Shown piece by piece: positions 28,958-36,800 of a DNA stretch of 64,000 nt. The notes beneath the pieces are model-generated. The model worked only from the letters and a program-made list of their open reading frames with translations, did not search any database and had not been told where the DNA came from. Every line of letters begins with the position of its first letter. Position 1 is the stretch's first letter. The position numbers and the translations under genes are program-made. This DNA is from Arthrobacter sp. fls2-241-R2A-200 (GTDB lineage: Bacteria > Actinomycetota > Actinomycetes > Actinomycetales > Micrococcaceae): positions 124,001-188,000 of the forward strand of contig NZ_JARVRJ010000002.1 of NCBI RefSeq assembly GCF_030209745.1. The letters are read 5' to 3'.

Positions 28958-28982
28958 GCTGATCCGTGATCAGCTATCGGGG

Positions 28983-29945
28983 TCAGTGTGCGAATTCCTG
29001 GCGTACAGCGCTCTTTATGCGGTGCAAAGCTTTGGAAGGCCGCGGCAAATTCAGTTTGTCCAGCACATCCAAGGCGTGTGCGTGCTCGTTGAAGGTGTAA
29101 AGGTGAATTCCGGGCGCACCGGCATCCAGGGCAGCATTAGCGAGGTCCACCGTGGCAGCAACGCCGATGCGCCGGCGTTCGCCTTCCGTCTCTGCTGCGC
29201 CCAAGCGCTCGATGAGTTCCCTGGAAGGCTCGACGCCGGCCAGTTCACCAAGCCGCTTGAGGCGCCTCAGGCTGGTCAGCGGCATGACGCCGGGAATGAT
29301 GGGGATGGTCACTCCGGCCCGGCGGGCACGCGAGACCAGTCCGGCGTATTCGCTGGCGTGGAAGAACACCTGGGTGATGGCGAAGTCCGCCCCTGAGCGC
29401 TGCTTGGCAAGCAACACCTCGACGTCGTGCCCTTCACTGGGCGATTCCGGATGGCGGGTGGGGTACGCAGCAACTCCCACCGCGATCTTGCCTGCGCACA
29501 GCAGGGCTGACCGGCGAAGTTCCACACGGCGGATCAGCTCGATGAGGTCCTGCGCATACCGGAGGGAACCCGTGGCGGGCTGGCCGTCTTGGGGAAGGTC
29601 ACCACGCAGCGCCAAGATGCCGCGTACTCCGTGGTCGAGCAGTTCACCGATGATTTCTGCCAGTTCAGTGGGCGTATTGCCAACGCAGGTCAGGTGCGCC
29701 AAGGGACGCAAGGTGGTCTCCGTGAGAAGTCGATTGATAAGGTCGACGGCGGTGTCACGGTTGGATCCGCTGGCACCGTATGTCACCGAGACATAATCCG
29801 GTTCGGTGGCTTCGAGTTCGCGGATGGTAGTCCACAACGTTTCGGCTGCGGCAGCAGAACGCGGCGGAAACAGTTCGTAGGAGAGTGCTACCGGGGCAGT
29901 TCCGGCAAGATTCGGATGTACGTCAATAAGGCTTGGTGGCGACAT
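28983..29945 (-). CDS. metF: Methylenetetrahydrofolate reductase
   Basis: 320 residues of the FAD-containing TIM-barrel reductase. Visible: the ELFPPRS start with the catalytic Glu, VSVTYGASGS, LTCVGNT, LALRGD and the Asp/Gln of FAITQVFF. It makes 5-methyl-THF for MetE. The frame is open to 30179, but ATG 29945 has AAGGA six bases upstream. The long upstream region to 30350 shows no gene on this strand; no SAM or B12 riboswitch could be recognised. Confidence 0.95.
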   Translation of the reverse strand: MSPPSLIDVHPNLAGTAPVALSYELFPPRSAAAAETLWTTIRELEATEPDYVSVTYGASGSNRDTAVDLINRLLTETTLRPLAHLTCVGNTPTELAEIIGELLDHGVRGILALRGDLPQDGQPATGSLRYAQDLIELIRRVELRRSALLCAGKIAVGVAAYPTRHPESPSEGHDVEVLLAKQRSGADFAITQVFFHASEYAGLVSRARRAGVTIPIIPGVMPLTSLRRLKRLGELAGVEPSRELIERLGAAETEGERRRIGVAATVDLANAALDAGAPGIHLYTFNEHAHALDVLDKLNLPRPSKALHRIKSAVRQEFAH

Positions 29946-30179
29946 TTGCGTCCTTGGCTGTATGACATCACCTGCTGACCGCCGGACCGCATGGGTGTGG
30001 CGAAAATCTTGGATGATGAATTGAGTTTGGGATACACGAATGGGCTCCAGCAGGACGCAGCCGCGACTGTTACGCCTGGGATGAAGCTTTTTCCGTGTGC
30101 AAATGTCAGGCCCACATGGGGGCACCCACACCCTCCTCACCGCCCTTGCGGGGCAGATCCAACGGAGGATCGCTGACAC

Positions 30180-30193
30180 GTTACCGCGGTAAC
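30180..30193. promoter_or_regulatory. 14-bp palindrome in the metF upstream region
   Basis: GTTACCGCGGTAAC is a perfect 14-bp palindrome in the 405 bp gap between metF (minus) and the small gene at 30351 (plus). It could be an operator for either gene. No other feature is apparent in this gap. Confidence 0.5.
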
Positions 30194-30350
30194 TTGTCTA
30201 TGACTCTAAGGGCGGGAGCCGGCGCGATCAATTCAAGCGCCGAATTAAGACGCAGTTTTACGAACGTTGCGGACAGATCCGTGAACTTTATTCGCCGAAC
30301 TCCCCCTGATTCCCCTCCCCATGGGGACCGCCGAGGTCTATTCTTTTGCC

Positions 30351-30554
30351 ATGCACAAACTACCAGCCTCCTACCAGAACTACTTGGATGCACAGACGCA
30401 GCACGTGGTAGATGCCATTCGCCCTGTCCTGCTGCAATCAGCCGCGGACCAAAGGCACGGCGTCCGCATCATCTTCAACACCGGTTCCACCGGGCACCAA
30501 GCGCACTTGGACGATTCGATTCCTTACGGCGAAATTATCGAGGATATCGACTGA
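30351..30554 (+). CDS. Small hypothetical protein, 67 residues
   Basis: A short acidic-tailed protein with the segment HGVRIIFNTGSTGHQAHLDD; I do not recognise the family. The frame is open to 30321, but ATG 30351 is preceded by a normal spacer and gives MHKLPASYQNY. Ending IEDID, its last codons are part of an 18-bp tandem duplication. No partners: it lies between metF and the ROK gene. Confidence 0.6.
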   Translation: MHKLPASYQNYLDAQTQHVVDAIRPVLLQSAADQRHGVRIIFNTGSTGHQAHLDDSIPYGEIIEDID

Positions 30555-30572
30555 ATCGAGGATATCGACTGA
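30537..30572. repeat. 18-bp tandem duplication across the stop of the small gene
   Basis: ATCGAGGATATCGACTGA at 30537-30554 is repeated at 30555-30572 with no mismatch. The first copy contains the last five codons and the stop; the second lies past the stop and would restate IEDID-stop. A related GCGATATCGACGAC follows. Confidence 0.92.
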
Positions 30573-30624
30573 CTAACGGCGATATCGACGACTAATCCGC
30601 AGCCGAGCTACGTCCTCAGGCGGA

Positions 30625-31875
30625 TCAGCCTTCCAGTAAGAGCCGTTGCGCCCGGGGAGCAAGCGCGTCTTCGAGCACGAGGCAGGCAGCCCCGACAGCG
30701 CCCACGTCCTCCCCCACGCCTGTTCCCACCACTTCCAAGCCGTGGATCATCCGAGCAGCGCTGTCCTTCTCCACCAGGGCCGGGACACGTTCCAGGAAGT
30801 AGGGGGCCATCCGCGCCCAGAAAGGTCCTCCGAACACGACACGTTCAACGTCAAGGGTGTTGGTCACCGCCGATACTGCGCGGGCAACGAGGGTGGCCGA
30901 CCTGTCCAGAATCGCAATCGCTTGCTCGTCGCCGTCGTCGGCCTTATCGCACAACTCTGCGTAGCGTTCCTGGACCTCAGGGCCGTCGGCGTCCGCGCGG
31001 TGCCCGGCCAACACGCCGGCGGCCTCAGCCTCGGCCACCAGCACTTGGGGAATACAGGACGATTTCACGCAACCGCGGAGCCCGCAGTCACAAGGTGGCC
31101 CATCAGGATCCACCATGATGTGGCCGATCTCGCCCGCGTTGCCTGAGGTGCCGCGAACAACCTCATCGTTGAGAACAATGCCGCAACCGATGCCCGTACC
31201 CATATACATGAAGACAAAGCTGCCGGCACCGCTGGCACCACCGGCCCACGTCTCCGCCACGGCCGCACTGGTGACATCCTTGTCCACCACGGTCTCCAAG
31301 CCGGTTGCTTGCTGAAGAGCCTCACGAATACGGACCCGGTTCCACCGCGTCAGAAGTGGAGGCTCCACCACAGAGCCTTCCTTAAGATCGATAGGGCCCG
31401 GCACAGCCACTCCCAGCCCCGCGATCTTTGCCGCGTCCACGCCCGAGTCATCAATGAGCGCGGTGATCTGTTCAGCGATCGTGGTGATGACCGCGGCCGG
31501 ATCTCCACCCGGGGTGGCCATGCGGCTATGCCGGACCACGGCCCCCACAAGGTCCAGGACAACGAAGGTAATGACAGCAGGGTCCAAGTGCACACCGACG
31601 GCGTACATTCCGCCCGGGTTGAGTTGAAGGATGGTCCGCGGCTTGCCCGGGCCAGAACCTTCCTTGCCCGCCTCAAGGATGAGGTGCTGATCCAGAAGGC
31701 GCCGCGAGATGTTGGATATGGTCTGCGGAGAAAGCCCCACCACTTGGGCCAGTTCGACACGGCTTAACCCGCCGGGCGAGCGGCGGATGGCTTCCAAAAT
31801 GACGGTGAGGTTGAAGTCCCCCATCCGGGGAAGATTGGTTCCGCGCCTCGGGGTTGGCTGCCGGATCTCAGTCAC
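30625..31875 (-). CDS. ROK family transcriptional regulator
   Basis: 416 residues. An N-terminal winged HTH (about 20-75, with LSRVELAQVVGLSPQTISNISRRL) is followed by an ROK sugar-kinase-like domain: the LGVAVPGP segment, the GTGIGCGIV phosphate motif and a zinc site CDCGLRGC after GEIGHI. Such regulators sense sugars or sugar phosphates. No transporter or catabolic gene is next to it in the window, so the target is unknown. GTG 31875 with GAGAGG upstream. Confidence 0.93.
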   Translation of the reverse strand: MTEIRQPTPRRGTNLPRMGDFNLTVILEAIRRSPGGLSRVELAQVVGLSPQTISNISRRLLDQHLILEAGKEGSGPGKPRTILQLNPGGMYAVGVHLDPAVITFVVLDLVGAVVRHSRMATPGGDPAAVITTIAEQITALIDDSGVDAAKIAGLGVAVPGPIDLKEGSVVEPPLLTRWNRVRIREALQQATGLETVVDKDVTSAAVAETWAGGASGAGSFVFMYMGTGIGCGIVLNDEVVRGTSGNAGEIGHIMVDPDGPPCDCGLRGCVKSSCIPQVLVAEAEAAGVLAGHRADADGPEVQERYAELCDKADDGDEQAIAILDRSATLVARAVSAVTNTLDVERVVFGGPFWARMAPYFLERVPALVEKDSAARMIHGLEVVGTGVGEDVGAVGAACLVLEDALAPRAQRLLLEG

Positions 31876-31910
31876 TGATACCTCTCGTCATGCGGAGAAA
31901 GTGGTCGGAA

Positions 31911-33152
31911 TTAAGTTCTGTCTGAATGGTACGGCACCCCCGCCGACGCGGGCACGGCCACACGCTGGCTCCGCGTTACCGTGAACTTTGGGTTCCGACC
32001 GATCTCGGTTGTGGGTCCAATCAGACGCTCAAGAGCAGCCCTGTACTGCAGGTGACTGTTGTACACCGTCCACAGTTCCCCTCCGGGGGCGAGGACCCGG
32101 GCAGCCGCCTCGAACATTTTCACCGCAGCACCGGCATGGACTCCGGCGCCGATGTGGAACGGCGGGTTCAACAAGATGAGGTCGGCACTACCGGCGGCCA
32201 ACTTTGACATAGCGTCGTCATGGACCACCTCGATCCGCTCCTGTAACCCATTGGCAGCGATGGTCTCCTTGGCCGAGGCAACCGCAGCGGCAGATTGGTC
32301 GGTCGCAATGACTCGGGCCGCTGGGTTCCGCCGCGAGTACATGGCAGCAAGGATGCCGGTCCCGCATCCCAAATCAACCGCCCGTGAAACCGGCGGCATC
32401 CGGTCCAAGAAGGTGAGCAGGTAGCGGGTCCCGATGTCGAGTCGAACACCGGAGAAGACGGCGCCGTGGGCTTTTACCGTGAGCCCGAGTTCCGGCAGAA
32501 AGGCAACTAGCGGGAACGGCGGCGTGCCTGCTGGCTGCTGCGGGTCACGTGCCAAGAGGATCCGCGACTTGTGGCGCGCGAGTTGCGGTTGGACCGTACC
32601 GAAGAAGCGTTCCAATACCGCGTTCATGCCCACAGACATGTGTTTGACCCGACCGCCTGCCAGAAGGACCGCGTCCGGGGCAGCGTAGCGGGCAACGGCA
32701 TCGACGATTTCCTCCAACTCCGCCAGTGACTTCGGCAGTTGCAGGAGGACCAACTGGGCGCCGTCGAGCAGTTCCCGTCCTAACTCGTGCGAGGTGAAAC
32801 GTCCCTCCATGTCCATGGCCTTCGCGTTGCGCTGGAGGGCGAGGCGTCCGGTGTAGAGGTCTTGATGTACGCGGACATGCTCGACGCCGAGCCCGGACAG
32901 GGCTCCGAGGGTCAAGGCTCCGTAGCGGTCACCAATGACCGCCGTCCTTGTTCCTGGACTGACGTAGTGAGAAGCCGCATCAAGCAGAAGCCGATCGGTG
33001 GCATCGTAGGCCATCAAGTTCTCGGCCTCGACATCGGGGCGCCTGCTGAGCGCGTTGAACAACTGCTCAAGCCCGGCGTCTGGATCCAATGCCGTCACGA
33101 TCTGTACTCGCTTTCTTTTCGACTCATCAGCTGCGTCACTACTCACATTCAT
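31911..33152 (-). CDS. Class I SAM-dependent methyltransferase, RsmC/RlmG type
   Basis: 413 residues with two tandem domains: an N-terminal inactive methyltransferase-like half, and a C-terminal half with the SAM motif DLGCGTGILAA, the acidic loop IATDQS and the catalytic NPPF motif (LILLNPPFH). This is the layout of RsmC and RlmG, which methylate guanines of small and large rRNA; which base is modified is not clear. ATG 33152 chosen because residues 1-19 of the longer frame look non-coding. Confidence 0.85.
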   Translation of the reverse strand: MNVSSDAADESKRKRVQIVTALDPDAGLEQLFNALSRRPDVEAENLMAYDATDRLLLDAASHYVSPGTRTAVIGDRYGALTLGALSGLGVEHVRVHQDLYTGRLALQRNAKAMDMEGRFTSHELGRELLDGAQLVLLQLPKSLAELEEIVDAVARYAAPDAVLLAGGRVKHMSVGMNAVLERFFGTVQPQLARHKSRILLARDPQQPAGTPPFPLVAFLPELGLTVKAHGAVFSGVRLDIGTRYLLTFLDRMPPVSRAVDLGCGTGILAAMYSRRNPAARVIATDQSAAAVASAKETIAANGLQERIEVVHDDAMSKLAAGSADLILLNPPFHIGAGVHAGAAVKMFEAAARVLAPGGELWTVYNSHLQYRAALERLIGPTTEIGRNPKFTVTRSQRVAVPASAGVPYHSDRT

Positions 33153-33331
33153 GCTGGTCTCGACTTCGTCGCGACGAAGGAGGAACCTTGGGGTGCGTGG
33201 ATAAAACACCTGCTGGCAAACGGACGACCCAACAGTCGGCGGCAGCAGCAGGCACAGGCCGCGGCGGACCCATGGAGCCAGGCGCCGGGACCGGAAGAGA
33301 TTCGGCTCCCTCCCCCATTTGCGAGCAAGTC

Positions 33332-33709
33332 ATGAGTGTCAATGTTGTCACGAACCTTCAAGTAAAGTCCCTCAACTCACCCGACGAATCCAGGCATCAG
33401 GAGAAGACCACCGTGGACGTCGTCAAAATCAACGATTACACACTCGGCCGTTTGACCTTCGAACCGGGCTGGACCTGGGCAAGCTGTCTCGGCCCTGTGG
33501 TTGGAACGGACACCTGCCAGTTGAGCCACGTCGGTTTCTGCGTGTCCGGAAACCTTGAAGTGGAAACGAACGACGGCGGAAAGATCAGTATTTCGTCCGG
33601 GGATTCCTACACAATTCCACCAGGCCACCTGGCCAAAGTGGTCGGGGACCAACCGTTCCAAGGAATCGAGTTCGTCAGCGCTGCCGAGTTCAGCCAGTCG
33701 CTGGCGTAA
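33332..33709 (+). CDS. Cupin-domain protein
   Basis: 125 residues: an N-terminal extension, SLNSPDESRHQEKTTVDVV, then a single cupin domain with WTWASCLGPVVGTDTCQLSHVG and SGDSYTIPPGH. Only part of the usual His-rich metal motif is present, so metal binding is doubtful. The extension is shared with related proteins, so I keep the ATG at 33332; a GTG at 33413 has a better Shine-Dalgarno (AGGAGA) and would give a 98-residue protein. Function unknown. Confidence 0.7.
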   Translation: MSVNVVTNLQVKSLNSPDESRHQEKTTVDVVKINDYTLGRLTFEPGWTWASCLGPVVGTDTCQLSHVGFCVSGNLEVETNDGGKISISSGDSYTIPPGHLAKVVGDQPFQGIEFVSAAEFSQSLA

Positions 33710-33739
33710 GTGTTCACGCCCGTCCAGGGCCGAACGTGA

Positions 33740-33768
33740 AAAGACCCCGCTCTACGAGCGGGGTCTTT
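33740..33768. terminator. Bidirectional terminator between cupin and tRNA-Ala
   Basis: AAAGACCCCGCT and AGCGGGGTCTTT form a 12-bp stem around the five-base loop CTACG. It is A-rich before and T-rich after, so it works for both convergent transcripts. Confidence 0.88.
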
Positions 33769-33777
33769 CTTCCGAAG

Positions 33778-33850
33778 TGGAGCTGAGGGGACTCGAACCC
33801 CTGACCCCCTGCATGCCATGCAGGTGCGCTACCAGCTGCGCCACAGCCCC
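33778..33850 (-). tRNA. tRNA-Ala (anticodon GGC), copy 1
   Basis: 73 nt, without encoded CCA. Acceptor arm GGGGCTG/CAGCTCC, D-arm GCGCAGCTGGTAGCGC, anticodon stem-loop CCTGC-ATGGCAT-GCAGG (anticodon GGC), and T-arm GGGGTTCGAGTCCCC with a TTCGAGT loop. A transcript leader beginning GAGTTGCTTCGGC lies 37-49 bp upstream, with a -10-like TAGTAT at 33904-33909. Confidence 0.97.
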
Positions 33851-33886
33851 GGATGTGTTTAATTCGGTAGGTGAACATCCCTTCCC

Positions 33887-33909
33887 GCCGAAGCAACTCG
33901 TCAATACTA
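33887..33909 (-). promoter_or_regulatory. Promoter of tRNA-Ala copy 1
   Basis: TAGTAT (33904-33909, -10-like), a four-base spacer, then GAGTTGCTTCGGC (33887-33899). The same arrangement occurs before copy 2, so the first G of this block is the likely transcription start and the block a common leader. A -35 is not clear here. Confidence 0.55.
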
Positions 33910-34069
33910 ACCACAATGGCGCGATTAGCGAAATCGCGGGACGCGAGTCCCCAACGGCCGAGGTGCGCTGGATTTCTCCACCGCACCTCCCCCAAGCGGC
34001 CGCCTCGGACCGGCAGCAAACTTCAGCTGCAGGTCTGCCCAAATTCTATGAGCTGACAGCCATAAAACA

Positions 34070-34087
34070 AAACCGTTCAGTTGGTTT
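34070..34087. promoter_or_regulatory. Inverted repeat before the TetR-like gene
   Basis: AAACC-N8-GGTTT; the arms and A/T-rich ends resemble autoregulatory elements of gamma-butyrolactone receptors and of TetR proteins in general. It is about 100 bp upstream of the TetR start. Confidence 0.45.
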
Positions 34088-34185
34088 CCGGCGGAGCGGG
34101 CAGGTGGGTGGTGGTAGCGTTGTGGAGTCTCGACGGCGGCCCAGCGTGCGCCAGCCGTGCATTACCTGAGAGGTTCCCTGCCCCC

Positions 34186-34770
34186 ATGCAGCAGCGTGCG
34201 AAAGATACCCGTCTTGCCGTCATAGAAGGTGCCGCGAATGTCTTCGCGGACGTGGGGTACGGCACCGCCAGCATGGCCGACATTACCCAGCGCGCCCAAG
34301 TGACCAAGGGCGCGCTGTATTTCCACTTCACGTCAAAGCGAGAATTGGCTTTGGCGGTCATAGAGGAACAGCACGCGATTGTCCTGGCAGCGGGAGCGGC
34401 AATTGTTGGCTCGGAAGCTCCTGCCTTGGACAAAATCATCCAACTCTGCAGGATGTTTGGCCTTCAACTGCTCGATGAGCCGATCGTCCGTGGCGGGATC
34501 CGCCTGACCTTTGAAGCGGCTTCCTTCCAAGCCGACATCTCGGGGCCCTACGAGGATTGGATAGCAACAGTTGCCGGGCTCCTCGCTCAGGCGCAGGCGG
34601 AGGGCGACATCAAGCCTGAGTTGGACGCTGCAGCGTTCTCCCGCTACCTGATCGCGTGCTTTACGGGCGTGCAGATGGTGTCGGATGTACTAACCGGGCG
34701 GGCCGACGTTCTCTTGAGGATCGAACAGATGTGGGAGTTCATGCTGCCGGCATTGGTGCCGGGACCTTAG
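34186..34770 (+). CDS. TetR family regulator, ScbR/gamma-butyrolactone-receptor-like
   Basis: 194 residues: N-terminal TetR HTH (about 10-55) with VTKGALYFHFTSKRELA, the recognition helix and the phrasing seen in ScbR-type receptors, then a helical ligand domain. Ligand and targets are unknown. The longer open frame from 34081 is not supported by a start signal; ATG 34186 gives MQQRAKDTRLAV, the family's usual start. It stands alone between two identical tRNA-Ala genes, transcribed against them. Confidence 0.85.
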   Translation: MQQRAKDTRLAVIEGAANVFADVGYGTASMADITQRAQVTKGALYFHFTSKRELALAVIEEQHAIVLAAGAAIVGSEAPALDKIIQLCRMFGLQLLDEPIVRGGIRLTFEAASFQADISGPYEDWIATVAGLLAQAQAEGDIKPELDAAAFSRYLIACFTGVQMVSDVLTGRADVLLRIEQMWEFMLPALVPGP

Positions 34771-34814
34771 GCACCGGCCTTGGGACTTCCACAGATTTAG
34801 CCGGATACGGCGAG

Positions 34815-34858
34815 AGGCCCCGGTCTTCACCGCGTAAGCGGATGAAAACCAAGGCCTC
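34815..34858. terminator. Imperfect hairpin after the second tRNA-Ala
   Basis: AGGCC-x2-GGT and ACC-x2-GGCCT pair with mismatches around a long loop between TetR and the tRNA. A weak terminator at best. Confidence 0.4.
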
Positions 34859-34864
34859 CTATGG

Positions 34865-34937
34865 TGGAGCTGAGGGGACTCGAACCCCTGACCCCCTGCA
34901 TGCCATGCAGGTGCGCTACCAGCTGCGCCACAGCCCC
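34865..34937 (-). tRNA. tRNA-Ala (anticodon GGC), copy 2
   Basis: Identical base for base to the copy at 33778-33850. A leader starting GAGTTGCTTCGGC lies 41-53 bp upstream. GGC reads GCC and GCT alanine codons, in high demand in this high-GC genome, so the duplication may raise dosage. Confidence 0.97.
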
Positions 34938-34977
34938 ATATTCTCGCCGCTCCGCGCCAGGTTTTCCAACCCTCGGC

Positions 34978-35025
34978 GCCGAAGCAACTCAAATATCTTA
35001 GAACAGCAGTTTCGAAAATTCCAAA
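34978..35025 (-). promoter_or_regulatory. Promoter of tRNA-Ala copy 2
   Basis: TTGGAA (-35-like), 18 bp, TAAGAT (34995-35000, -10-like), four bases, then the leader GAGTTGCTTCGGC (34978-34990). Better formed than the copy 1 promoter. Confidence 0.6.
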
Positions 35026-35050
35026 TCGGGAATATTCGGTCCAGGTCCCC

Positions 35051-35455
35051 TTAGTGCTCCGCGTCCTCCGCACTGACTGCCTTGGCTGAGGCGTCGTCCC
35101 CCAATTCAAGATCCACCACGGGGCAGTCCTTCCAGAGACGCTCAAGCGCGTAGAACACTCGGTCCTCAGCGTGCTGGACGTGAATCACGATGTCCGCATA
35201 ATCCAAGAGAACCCAGCGGCCCTCGGAACGTCCCTCACGCCGCACTGGACGCAGGTTCTGCTTCAGCAGTTCTTCTTCGATGCCGTCGACGATGGCGTTG
35301 ACCTGGCGTTCCGTTGGAGCGGACGCAATCAGGAAGATATCTGTGAGTGCAAGGCGCTCACTGACATCAAGGGCGACAACGTCTTCGGCCAGTTTGTCGG
35401 CCGCAGCACGCGCTGCATGGCGAGCGAGGGTTATCGATTGTTCATGTGCAGACAC
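35051..35455 (-). CDS. rsfS: Ribosomal silencing factor RsfS
   Basis: 134 residues of the RsfS/Iojap family, with the conserved LTDIFLIAS strand, ERQVNAIVD helix and GRWVLLDYADIVIHV core. It binds uL14 on the 50S subunit and blocks joining with 30S when nutrients are scarce. It is the last gene of the nadD unit, as in many bacteria, and the C-terminal 25 residues are an acidic tail. GTG start. A pair of imperfect 19-bp repeats fills part of the gap to the upstream gene. Confidence 0.94.
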   Translation of the reverse strand: MSAHEQSITLARHAARAAADKLAEDVVALDVSERLALTDIFLIASAPTERQVNAIVDGIEEELLKQNLRPVRREGRSEGRWVLLDYADIVIHVQHAEDRVFYALERLWKDCPVVDLELGDDASAKAVSAEDAEH

Positions 35456-35534
35456 TGAAACTCCTTGTTGTGGCCGGTGGCCTTTGAATGGCGTGAGCCG
35501 CTTTGCAGCGGTAGTGATGTACAGGGCTTAATGG

Positions 35535-35572
35535 TGTTCTAAAGCGGTGATGATGTTCTGAAGCGGTAACGG
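35535..35572. repeat. Imperfect 19-bp tandem repeat between rsfS and the tail-anchored gene
   Basis: Two copies (35535-35553 and 35554-35572) share TGTTCT-A/G-AAGCGGT and differ in the last bases. The second copy ends three bases before the stop of the upstream gene (35575). Confidence 0.6.
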
Positions 35573-35574
35573 TG

Positions 35575-36792
35575 TTAGCCGCCGGCGATCATGATGACGC
35601 CCACGATCAGGGCCACAACGCCGAGCGCCAGGACACCAAACTGCAACAGCCTCGCTCGCTGGGCGCGGGCCAAGCCGGCAGTGTTTGCATCCAAGGGATC
35701 CAGGCCATATGCCGTGTTCGCGGGGACGGGCGGCCGTTCCTTTTCCTCGGCCGGCTCCGAAACCTGAGGGCGATTTCGGGCACTTCTCGCTACCGCTTCG
35801 GCACGTGCCAGAACACCGGAACGTCCACGGGTACTGCGTTGCTTGGATGCCTTGGCTTGATCCACCTTGGGGGAAGCCGAGGTGACCAAGGGGACGAAGG
35901 TGGTGCTGGGGCGCTTCATCACGGGCCGCTCGACACCCGGGACCTTGACGAACTCCAACGGGGTCACCATGGCCAGGTTGTTGGCTGTCGATGGGCCGGA
36001 AGTCACTTGGCTGCCCGTGGGAGTCGCGGTCTTTGCGGGCTGTGACTTGCCGGGCTGCGACTCGTTGGCTTGTGTTTCGACTGCTTGGGTGGCGGGCTCG
36101 GGGGTTGCTTTGCCCGCCTGAGTTTGCTCGGCAAGCTTTTGCTTGGCGGCCGCGCGCTTGTTCAGCACCGCAGCCCGCTCCGCCAAGGCAATCTGTTCGG
36201 CCAATACCGCAGGATCCACCGCGAGAGGATCCTGCTCGGCAATGTGCTCCAACTTGGCCGTCTGGTTCTGGACCTGGGCAGCAATCAACTCCCGGACGGC
36301 CAAGGCCTGCTCCACGGACATCTCCGATTCAGACGGAGCGCCCTTGGCTTTCTGAGTACCGGTCAGCGAGGCGTCGGCCGGTTGCTTTTCCGACGGCGGT
36401 TGCGCCGACCCCGCCGCTGGGCCCGGCATCGGAACGATCGGATGGGCGGAGGTTGCCACCTCCGCTTGAAGCTGTTGCAGCCTCAGTTGGCGGCGCGTAG
36501 GCGGACCGCCGCCTGAGAGCTGTTCCTCTTTGCCCGCCAATTCCTTGATGGTGCGAAGGGTGGCACGATCACGGGCCCGGACCTGCGAGGAGCGCTCCTG
36601 CGCAGCAGCGCCGACAGCATCAACGGGCGCATCAGCCGCACGACGATTGCGTCCTTGGGCGCGGTCGTCGACGGCGGAACCCCGGCCTGCGTCCAAGCCC
36701 GTACTCGGGTTAGCCTGGGGCTCAGGTTGCTCTTCCCGGGCACGGCGAAGTTCGCGCCGACTGCGGATGGGTCGCTCTTCCTGGCTGTTCAT
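35575..36792 (-). CDS. Hypothetical tail-anchored protein with long low-complexity region
   Basis: 405 residues. The N-terminus is Arg/Glu-rich (RSRRELRRAREE), followed by a long Ala/Gln/Pro-rich disordered part with helical stretches around 165-225, and a single hydrophobic helix at the very C-terminus (FGVLALGVVALIVGVIMIAGG), so most of it should be cytoplasmic with the tail in the membrane. The family is unknown to me; it lies between nadD and rsfS, with an 8 bp gap to nadD, so it is cotranscribed. Confidence 0.75.
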   Translation of the reverse strand: MNSQEERPIRSRRELRRAREEQPEPQANPSTGLDAGRGSAVDDRAQGRNRRAADAPVDAVGAAAQERSSQVRARDRATLRTIKELAGKEEQLSGGGPPTRRQLRLQQLQAEVATSAHPIVPMPGPAAGSAQPPSEKQPADASLTGTQKAKGAPSESEMSVEQALAVRELIAAQVQNQTAKLEHIAEQDPLAVDPAVLAEQIALAERAAVLNKRAAAKQKLAEQTQAGKATPEPATQAVETQANESQPGKSQPAKTATPTGSQVTSGPSTANNLAMVTPLEFVKVPGVERPVMKRPSTTFVPLVTSASPKVDQAKASKQRSTRGRSGVLARAEAVARSARNRPQVSEPAEEKERPPVPANTAYGLDPLDANTAGLARAQRARLLQFGVLALGVVALIVGVIMIAGG

Positions 36793-36800
36793 TTAGAAAC

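Noticed and set aside
28983..30179. Possible 398-residue MetF with a long N-terminus
   Set aside because: The first 78 codons lack conservation signs; ATG 29945 has a good ribosome binding site and gives the family's usual length.
29946..30350. B12 or SAM riboswitch before metF or metE
   Set aside because: None of the conserved blocks of these riboswitch classes could be recognised; only a palindrome stands out.
33413..33709. Shorter cupin gene from GTG with strong Shine-Dalgarno
   Set aside because: The N-terminal extension it would lose looks like part of the protein family; the point is left open in the entry.
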